From contig QJVW01000021.1 of assembly GCA_003235575.1 (NCBI GenBank), positions 1 to 33,082 of the forward strand: DNA of 33,082 bases. The letters run 5' to 3'. Under the pieces are notes generated by a model. That model was not told where the DNA came from. It was given only the letters and a program-made list of their open reading frames with translations, and searched no databases. This DNA comes from Candidatus Eiseniibacteriota bacterium (GTDB lineage: Bacteria; Eisenbacteria; RBG-16-71-46; SZUA-252). A program made the translations under genes and the position numbers. Every line of letters begins with the position of its first letter. Within the stretch, counting starts at the first letter, position 1. Of the stretch, positions 15,185-21,835 are shown piece by piece.

Positions 15185-17632
15185 ATGAGCCTGCGCCAGT
15201 CCCCGCGCGCGGCAGCCCTGGCGGGCGTCGCGTTTTGCCTCCTCTCCTGTGCGGCGCGTTCGGGAACCCCGCCGCGCGACGCCGCGGAATCGGCGGTGGA
15301 GCGCCCGCCGCGGACCACGGCGCTCGATACGCTCCCGGCGTCGCGCGTCGGATCGTCCTCCGCGCGCCCGCACGTACAGGCCCGCGGCGACCGCTTCGAG
15401 GTCGTCCGGGCCGGCCACGCGCGGCCCCTCTTTCTGCGCGGCGTGAATCTCGGCGCGGGACCCGCGGGTCACTTCCCCGGCGAGTTCGCGATCGACGAGG
15501 CCCAATACCGCCGCTGGATCCAGTTCGCCCGCTCCCTGCACGCCAACGCGATTCGCGTCTACGCGCTTCATCCGCCCGCGTTCTACCGCGCCCTCGCGGC
15601 CGACAACGCCGCGCATCCGGAGGCGCCCCTCTGGCTCTTCCAAGAGGTGTGGACGGAACTCCCCGAGACGAACGACTTCTGGACGCCGGCGTATCGGCGC
15701 GCGTTCGAGCAGGAGATCCGCACGGCCATCGAGGCGGTGCACGGCGACGCCGTGGTGGCGCCGCGCCCGGGGCACGCGGCGGGACGGTACGACGCCGATG
15801 TCTCCCCCTGGCTGGCGGGATGGCTGCTGGGGCGCGAGTGGGAGCCCTTCGCGGTGCGCGAGACGGAGCGCCTCCATCCCGATTCGACGCGCTATCGCGG
15901 GACGCTGTTCGCGGTCGACAAGGGAACGGCGATGGAGTGCTGGCTGGCGCGGATGTGCGACGTCGCCGCGCTCCACGAACGCGAGCGCTACGGCCTGGCC
16001 CACCCGGTCTCGTTCGTGAATTGGCCCACGCTCGATCCGATGCGGCATCCCACGGAGTTCGAGCGGGGAGGCGTCGAAGCCGAGCACGACGAGGACGCGT
16101 ACGCGGTCGATCCGGTCCGCATCCGGCCCATCGCGCCGATCGGCGCCGCGAGCGGCTTCCTGGGATATTTCGCGAACTACCACGTCTACCCCTACTACCC
16201 CGACTTCATGAACCTCGACCCCGGCTACGCCGCGTTCCGCGACCGCCACGGCGCCTGCCGCTACGCGGGCTACCTCGCCGATCTGAAGGCCCACACGCCG
16301 GGCATTCCGCTCCTGATCGGCGAGTACGGCGTCGCCTCGAGCCGTGGCATCGCCCATCTGCAACCGGAGGGGATGCACCACGGCGGCGCCTCCGAGGAGG
16401 AGCAGGGCCGCCAGGACGCGCGGCTCCTGGAAGACATCGTCGACTCCGGCGCATCCGGCTCGCTGCTGTTCGCGCTCTTCGACGAGTGGTTCAAGGTCAA
16501 CTGGCTGGTGCGGGACGGCGAGTCGCCGCGCGACCGCGATCCGCTCTGGCATAACGTGCTCGACCCGGAAGAGTGTTACGGCCTCATCGCCTTCGATCCG
16601 CCGCCCGCGATTCGCGTGGATGGGGATCGCGCGGACTGGGCGGGGATCGCGCCCTATGCCACCGCGGATTCGGCGGTACCCGGCCCGGCGGCGGACAGCC
16701 GCCGCGCGCGCGGTGGACGGAGGCCGTTGCGCGCCCTGTACGCGACGTCGGACCAAACGCATTTCTACCTGCGCCTCGATCTCGCCCCGGATGCGCGTCC
16801 CGAGGACGTGCGGGCGCTCGGGGTCGCGTTCGACGTCCTCGACCCCGAGCGGGGTGACAAGCGCCTCCCCGCGCCGCTCGATGCCCGCTGGTCGCGGGGC
16901 GCGGAGCGGATGCTCCTCATCGAACCGGCGCTCGACGCCGCGTCGGATCGCGGCCGGCGCGCCGCGCTCTTCGCCGACGCGAGCACGCGAACGTCGGCGT
17001 TCGCGCGCGTGCGCGAGGGGAATCGCTGGGAAACACAGCAGGGTCCCAAGCGCCCCGTCGCGAACGATGACGGGCGGTACCTTCCGATGGTGGTGGAGAC
17101 GAATCGGGAGCGCGTCTCGCGAAGCGGTCAATTCTATCCGGCCGAGCGAATCGACACGGGTCGCCTGGCCTACGGATCGGAGTGGATGCTGGATGACGCG
17201 CGCCGTTCGATCGAGGTAGCCATTCCATGGGGGCTGCTCGGCGTCGGCGATCCGTCGAGTCACGCCGTGATCGACGACCGGGACGGCACGCGTGATATCG
17301 AAACGACACGCACGGCCGGAATCGCGCTGCTCGCCTGGAGCGTCGGCGCCGAGGTCTTCCGCGCGGACTCCCTTGGGCCGGCCCGGAGCGAGCACGCCGA
17401 GAGGCCCCCGGAGGAAATTTCCATCCTCGGACCGCCTGGAACAACGCAAGCCTATGATGGTAAACACGTTACGATCATTTCGCCCCGAGATCTACTCGTA
17501 GTCTGGAACGGCTGGGACGTGCCGATAACTGTAGAGCGTACCAAGACTTCCGCCCGGGTCGTCCGGGAGGCATTCGAGCGAGTGGAGTCCCGTGAGGCCA
17601 TCGAGGAACCGAAGCTGGACCGCCGTCCGTAG
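15185..17632 (+). CDS. TIM-barrel glycosidase-like lipoprotein with CBM9-like domain
   Basis: 815 aa from ATG 15185, preceded by GAGGGT; ATG 15155 is in frame but would precede the signal. The signal peptide ends at a lipobox-like LLSC (Cys22). Residues about 60-450 are a TIM barrel starting LFLRGVNLGAGPAGHFPGEF. They carry two glutamates placed like the acid/base and nucleophile of clan GH-A enzymes: Glu218 (WLLGREWEP) and Glu380 (LIGEYGVASSRG). Residues about 470-750 begin RVDGDRADW and resemble the CBM9/DOMON-like sandwich. It leads a tight unit with a TPR-barrel exporter, HEAT protein and GT2 synthase, so it may trim or bind the secreted polysaccharide, as the hydrolase part of PgaB does. 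The exact GH family is not recognised. Confidence 0.78.
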   Translation: MSLRQSPRAAALAGVAFCLLSCAARSGTPPRDAAESAVERPPRTTALDTLPASRVGSSSARPHVQARGDRFEVVRAGHARPLFLRGVNLGAGPAGHFPGEFAIDEAQYRRWIQFARSLHANAIRVYALHPPAFYRALAADNAAHPEAPLWLFQEVWTELPETNDFWTPAYRRAFEQEIRTAIEAVHGDAVVAPRPGHAAGRYDADVSPWLAGWLLGREWEPFAVRETERLHPDSTRYRGTLFAVDKGTAMECWLARMCDVAALHERERYGLAHPVSFVNWPTLDPMRHPTEFERGGVEAEHDEDAYAVDPVRIRPIAPIGAASGFLGYFANYHVYPYYPDFMNLDPGYAAFRDRHGACRYAGYLADLKAHTPGIPLLIGEYGVASSRGIAHLQPEGMHHGGASEEEQGRQDARLLEDIVDSGASGSLLFALFDEWFKVNWLVRDGESPRDRDPLWHNVLDPEECYGLIAFDPPPAIRVDGDRADWAGIAPYATADSAVPGPAADSRRARGGRRPLRALYATSDQTHFYLRLDLAPDARPEDVRALGVAFDVLDPERGDKRLPAPLDARWSRGAERMLLIEPALDAASDRGRRAALFADASTRTSAFARVREGNRWETQQGPKRPVANDDGRYLPMVVETNRERVSRSGQFYPAERIDTGRLAYGSEWMLDDARRSIEVAIPWGLLGVGDPSSHAVIDDRDGTRDIETTRTAGIALLAWSVGAEVFRADSLGPARSEHAERPPEEISILGPPGTTQAYDGKHVTIISPRDLLVVWNGWDVPITVERTKTSARVVREAFERVESREAIEEPKLDRRP

Positions 17633-17639
17633 GCGGCGC

Positions 17640-19265
17640 ATGAAGAAACGGCAGCATGCGTCGGGTGCGACGCGAGCCACCGTGCTCGTCGTTTGCATGC
17701 TGCTCATGCTGTTCGCGAAGTTCGCCCTTTCCGCCGAGTTGGATTCCGCGGCGCCCGCCCCCGCCGATTCCCTGCTCCGATCCGCACGCGTGCTCGCCGA
17801 CGACAAGCAGTTCACCGCCGCCGCCGCCGATCTTCGACGCGCGCTCGACGCGCGCCCCGGGGACCGAGCGATCTGGTCGCTCCTGGCGCGCGTGCTCGCG
17901 TGGGACCGACGCTACGACGAATCGATCCAGGAGTATCAGCGGCTGCTCGCGGCGCACCCCGATGACGCGTTCGATCGCGCCGGCTACGCGCGCGTGCTCG
18001 CGTGGTCCGGACGGCACGACGAGTCCGTCCGCGCGTTCCGCCGCGCCATCGCCGACGACGCGACGAATCTGGAGAGCCGCATCGGGCTGGCGCGCGCGCT
18101 GTCGTGGAGCGGCGATCTGCCCGGTGCGGCGACGGAGTACGCCCGCATCCGGCGCGCCAACCCGTCGTACGGCGACGCGTGGCTCGGCACGGCATCGGTC
18201 GCCCGGTGGCGCGGGGCGGCCACCGCGGCGGATCGCTTCGCGCGACGCGCCGCCGACTACGGCGCCGACGCCGACGCGTTGGAAGAGGAACGCGCGGCGA
18301 TCGACCGGGCGCTGGCGCCGGCGCTGACGCTCGGTGTGGCGACCTCGCATGAAACCCAGCGGGCGAGCGGCGTCCCGGAGTTCGTGATCGAGGAGACGGG
18401 TCCCTTCGCGGCGGGTCGGGCGACGCTGGGGCGTTCGGTCGGCATCGGCGTTCGGGTCGCCCGGACGCGGCTCTTCGAGCGAAACACGCGGACCGCCGTG
18501 GGCGATACCACGCTCGACTACGATCTGACGAGCCGAAGCCTGAAGGCCGATGCCTCGATTCTTCGCGGGTACCCGCTCCAAGCATCGGTCGGCGTCGACT
18601 GGCGCCGCTTCGATTCGCGCAGCGGCAAGGTGCTCTACCCCTTGGCCGGCGGCGATGCGTTCACCGGATGGAGCGCGCGGATCTGGGGGTACGCCGGCAG
18701 GATCACGCCGGGCCTGACGGCGCGGCGAACGTTCGTGGCGCTGAAGGGCTCCGACACCTCGACCGGCGCGCTTCAGTTCGAGCCGGGCCGCGTGACGGAT
18801 CTGGAAGGGTCGCTCGCCTGGCAGTGGAACGCGCGCGGCACGGCGTCGATCTTCGCGGCGCGCGGCGAAATCTCGGACGGCAACCGGCGACGGCGCTCGG
18901 GCGGCGGGCTCGCGTACCGCCTCCGTTCGGGGACGCCCCGCTGGACGATCGACTACGCGCTTTCCTTCTCCGATTGGGACTTCCGATCGCCTTCGTATTT
19001 CACGCCGCTCGCCAGCACCCGGCACGCGGGCGGGCTGGCGCTCACCGGATATTCCGAGGTGGGCTCGCTGGACTACGGAGCGCGCTATGAACTGTCGAGC
19101 CTGGCGTCGTCCACCTTCGACGACATCGTGACCCACGCGTTCCGCGCGTATCTGAACGGCGCCGCATCGGGACGGTTTCCGCTTGGCGTCGAGGGCGCCT
19201 GGTCGGTAGACAACAACGACTACAAGATCTGGTACCTCGGTCTGTACGGCGCGGTGCGGTGGTAG
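17640..19265 (+). CDS. TPR plus YaiO-like outer-membrane beta-barrel protein
   Basis: 541 aa from ATG 17640, 7 nt after the previous stop; an in-frame GTG at 17592 would overlap the upstream gene and precede the signal. The signal peptide spans about residues 1-32. Four TPR-like repeats occupy about 38-185 (for example RVLAWDRRYDESIQEYQRLL and ALSWSGDLPGAATEYARI). Residues 200-541 form a beta-barrel of YaiO type ending YLGLYGAVRW, with a terminal Trp in place of Phe. The layout (periplasmic TPR followed by barrel) matches polysaccharide exporters such as PgaA, and YaiO itself is encoded next to a glycosyltransferase in E. coli. Export of the polymer made by the downstream GT2 enzyme is the likely role. 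Confidence 0.82.
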   Translation: MKKRQHASGATRATVLVVCMLLMLFAKFALSAELDSAAPAPADSLLRSARVLADDKQFTAAAADLRRALDARPGDRAIWSLLARVLAWDRRYDESIQEYQRLLAAHPDDAFDRAGYARVLAWSGRHDESVRAFRRAIADDATNLESRIGLARALSWSGDLPGAATEYARIRRANPSYGDAWLGTASVARWRGAATAADRFARRAADYGADADALEEERAAIDRALAPALTLGVATSHETQRASGVPEFVIEETGPFAAGRATLGRSVGIGVRVARTRLFERNTRTAVGDTTLDYDLTSRSLKADASILRGYPLQASVGVDWRRFDSRSGKVLYPLAGGDAFTGWSARIWGYAGRITPGLTARRTFVALKGSDTSTGALQFEPGRVTDLEGSLAWQWNARGTASIFAARGEISDGNRRRRSGGGLAYRLRSGTPRWTIDYALSFSDWDFRSPSYFTPLASTRHAGGLALTGYSEVGSLDYGARYELSSLASSTFDDIVTHAFRAYLNGAASGRFPLGVEGAWSVDNNDYKIWYLGLYGAVRW

Positions 19266-19275
19266 CCGAAGCGCG

Positions 19276-20346
19276 ATGATCTCCTACCACGCGCTGCTCG
19301 TGACCCTCGGGGTCCTTCTCGGGATCGTCATCCTCACGACGTTCGCCGCGATCGTGAACAAGCTCTACGCCGCGCGCGAGGCGGGAACGCGACAGGCGTC
19401 CCTGGAGCGGCTGCGCCAGGCGTTCCTTCTGCTTCCGGAGCCGCAGGCGCGAGCGATCGCGCACCGCGAGATCGCCGACGTGCTCGGCGGCCGTTGGGGC
19501 GAGCTCGCCGCCGCCGAGATCGCGGAACTGGAACTCGCGCTGCGCCTCGACGTGATTCAGGCGATGGAACGCTCCGGGCTCATCGCGCGCTTTCTTCGAG
19601 AGTCGCGCAGCCGGATGAAGTGGACGCGCGCCCGATCGCTCCGGATCCTGGGCGACCTGAAGGTGCCGGCCTCCGTGCCCGCGCTCCTGGCGGCGCTCGA
19701 GGATCGGGACGCCGATGTGCGAAACGTAGCCGCCCGATCCCTGGCGCGCATGAAGCTCCAGGCCGCCGAGGAGGCGCTGGTCTCCATCCTCGGGAAGAAC
19801 GACCAGGCCGTGTCGGCGCGGATCGCGGCCATCTGCATCGAGATGGGGCCGCGCACGGCGCCCCTCCTGATCCGGTCGCTGCGGGAAGGCCCCCCGCGCG
19901 CGCGGTTTTGGGCCGCGAGGGTGCTCGGCGAGCTTCGCGACGCGCGCGCCGTGCGTTCCCTCGGCGACGCCCTCCTCGACCCGGAGGACGACGTTCGCTC
20001 CGCGGCCGTGTGGGCTCTGGGCCAGCGCGCCGACCGCGCGACGGGCCCCCTGATCGAACCGCTGCTCCGCGATCCGCGGTGGTTCGTCCGCGCGCACGCG
20101 GCGGAGGCGCTCGGCAAGATCGGCGACCCCCTCCACGCGCCCGCGCTGGGCGAGATGCTTCGCGACAGTTCGTGGTGGGTGCGCAAGAACGCGCTCGACG
20201 CGCTGGTCGCTCTGGGCGCGCCGTCACTCCCGGTCCTGACGAGGGCGTACCAGGGAGACGATCGCTTCGCCCGCGACTGCGCCATCGAGGCGCTGACGAC
20301 GATGGGCGCGCCGCCGCCGGACGTCGTCACGGAGGGGCGGTCATGA
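19276..20346 (+). CDS. Membrane-anchored HEAT-repeat protein
   Basis: 356 aa. A single N-terminal helix (residues 5-29) is followed by KLYAAREAGTR, so the positive-inside rule puts the rest in the cytoplasm. From about residue 115 on come PBS-lyase-type HEAT repeats about 31 residues long (SVPALLAALEDRDADVRNVA, AVRSLGDALLDPEDDVRSAA, HAPALGEMLRDSSWWVRKNA). It starts 10 nt after the barrel gene and ends in an ATGA overlap with the glycosyltransferase. HEAT repeats bind proteins, so it may scaffold or regulate the synthase at the inner membrane. No equivalent exists in the Pga, Bcs or Pel systems as I know them. Confidence 0.85.
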   Translation: MISYHALLVTLGVLLGIVILTTFAAIVNKLYAAREAGTRQASLERLRQAFLLLPEPQARAIAHREIADVLGGRWGELAAAEIAELELALRLDVIQAMERSGLIARFLRESRSRMKWTRARSLRILGDLKVPASVPALLAALEDRDADVRNVAARSLARMKLQAAEEALVSILGKNDQAVSARIAAICIEMGPRTAPLLIRSLREGPPRARFWAARVLGELRDARAVRSLGDALLDPEDDVRSAAVWALGQRADRATGPLIEPLLRDPRWFVRAHAAEALGKIGDPLHAPALGEMLRDSSWWVRKNALDALVALGAPSLPVLTRAYQGDDRFARDCAIEALTTMGAPPPDVVTEGRS

Positions 20347-21791
20347 TCGCGCACGACCTCGTTCCCGGATGGCTGATCGGCGCGATCGACGTGATCAGCT
20401 TCCTGATTCTGCTCTACTTCAGCGCGCTGCAGTTGACGCTCTACGGACTGCTGGTCCTCTCGTATTTCGACATGCGCCGCCGGTTGGCGCAGAACTTCTA
20501 CGCCGACTACGAGGCGGTCGCCAAGTCCCACTTCACCTTTCCGATCAGCGTCCTGATGCCGGCGCACAACGAGGCCGCCACCATCGTGGAATCGGTGCAC
20601 TCGGTGCTGTCGCTCGACTACCCGCAGCACGAGTTGATCGTCGTCAACGATGGCTCGACCGACGACACGATGGACCGACTGGTCCGCGAATTCGGGTTGG
20701 TGAAGCGATCCCTCGTGTTCCGGCGCAGCCTCGACTACCAAGGCGCGATTCGCGGGATGTACCGATCGGCCGCGTATCCGAACTTGACGGTCGTGGACAA
20801 GGAGCACGCGGGCAAGAGCGAAGCGCTGAACGGCGCGATCAACGTGGCGCGCTACCCCCTGTTTTGCACCATCGACGCCGACACGCTCTTCCAGGAGAAC
20901 GCGCTGCTTCGCGTGGTCCGCCCCTTCCTCGAGGACCCCGACCGCGTCGTCGCGGTGGGAGGGCAGGTCCGCGTCGCGAACGGCTGCCATGTCGAGCGCG
21001 GCCGGGTCGCGGAGCCGCGCCTGCCGTCGTCGATCCTCGCGGCGTTCCAGGTCGTGGAGTACCTGCGTTCGTTCGTGGCCAGCCGCCTGGGGCTCTCCTC
21101 CTTGAACAACCTGCTCCTCCTGTCGGGGGTCTTCAGCTTGTTTCGGAAGGACGTCGTCATCGAAGCGGGCGGGTATCGTTCCGACGTGGTGACGGAGGAC
21201 ATGGAGCTGATACTCCGCCTCCACCGACGGATGCGGGAGTCGGGGCGCCCCTACAACATCGTCTTCCTTCCCGATCCGATCTGCTGGACCGAAGTGCCCG
21301 AGCAACTCGGCGCGCTCGCGCGGCAGCGGAACCGGTGGCACCGAGGATTGATCCAGTCCCTTTGGAAGCACCGCTCGATCTTCTGGAGCCGGCATTCCGG
21401 ATCCCTCCGCTGGATCGGCATGCCGTATTACTTCTTCTTCGAGTTGCTCGGTCCGATCATCGAATTGCTCGGATACATCATCATCCCGATCGCCTATTTC
21501 CTGGGATTCCTCTCGCCGCTGTGGTTCTGGGCGTTTCTGTTCCTCTCGGTGACCTCCGGCGCGTTTCTCTCGATCTCGGCCGTGCTCCTCGAGGAGCTCT
21601 CCTTCGGCCTCTACCGCTCGTGGGGCGACTTCGCGCTGATGATCGCGATCGGGGTTATCGAGAATTTCTCCTACCGCATCCTCACTCTCTTCTTCCGCCT
21701 GGGGGCCGTGCTCGATATCATCCTAGGACGTGGCGGCTGGGGCAGGCAGGAGCGGACCGGTTTTGGGCGCGCCCGGTCTGCATCAGCCTAA
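20343..21791 (+). CDS. Processive family-2 glycosyltransferase (PgaC/cellulose-synthase-like)
   Basis: 482 aa. A hydrophobic N-terminal region (about 12-42), a GT-A domain and four C-terminal membrane helices (about 355-455). Motifs are VVNDGSTDD (Asp103), TIDADT (Asp178, Asp180), TED (284-286, catalytic base Asp286) and QRNRW (328-332), the D,D,D,Q(R/Q)xxRW signature of synthases that extend beta-linked polysaccharide and thread it through the membrane. It should polymerise a sugar from a UDP-sugar in the cytoplasm; the sugar is not predictable. No PilZ domain is present, so c-di-GMP control is not visible in this protein. Its start overlaps the HEAT gene stop. Confidence 0.93.
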   Translation: MIAHDLVPGWLIGAIDVISFLILLYFSALQLTLYGLLVLSYFDMRRRLAQNFYADYEAVAKSHFTFPISVLMPAHNEAATIVESVHSVLSLDYPQHELIVVNDGSTDDTMDRLVREFGLVKRSLVFRRSLDYQGAIRGMYRSAAYPNLTVVDKEHAGKSEALNGAINVARYPLFCTIDADTLFQENALLRVVRPFLEDPDRVVAVGGQVRVANGCHVERGRVAEPRLPSSILAAFQVVEYLRSFVASRLGLSSLNNLLLLSGVFSLFRKDVVIEAGGYRSDVVTEDMELILRLHRRMRESGRPYNIVFLPDPICWTEVPEQLGALARQRNRWHRGLIQSLWKHRSIFWSRHSGSLRWIGMPYYFFFELLGPIIELLGYIIIPIAYFLGFLSPLWFWAFLFLSVTSGAFLSISAVLLEELSFGLYRSWGDFALMIAIGVIENFSYRILTLFFRLGAVLDIILGRGGWGRQERTGFGRARSASA

Positions 21792-21835
21792 CTCCAAGCG
21801 ATCACGAGGCTTCCCAGTCCGGAAGGAGTCGCATC

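Noticed and set aside
15128-17467. Long minus-strand open frame opposite the glycosidase-like lipoprotein
   Set aside because: No domain or signal and Arg-rich composition; the plus-strand frame has lipobox, barrel motifs and tight operon spacing.
19557-21395. Minus-strand open frame of about 600 codons across the HEAT and GT2 genes
   Set aside because: Shadow of two clear plus-strand genes; no recognisable protein features.
21755-21778. Inverted repeat GACCGG...CCGGTC near the GT2 stop codon
   Set aside because: It lies inside the coding end with a 12-nt GC-rich loop and no T-tract; such repeats are expected by chance at this GC content.
20369-21835. Large N-terminal extension of the metalloprotease frame over the glycosyltransferase gene
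   Set aside because: The frame is open but the translation is Arg/Gly/Pro-rich shadow of the GT2 gene; a ribosome site and signal peptide mark the real start at 21836.
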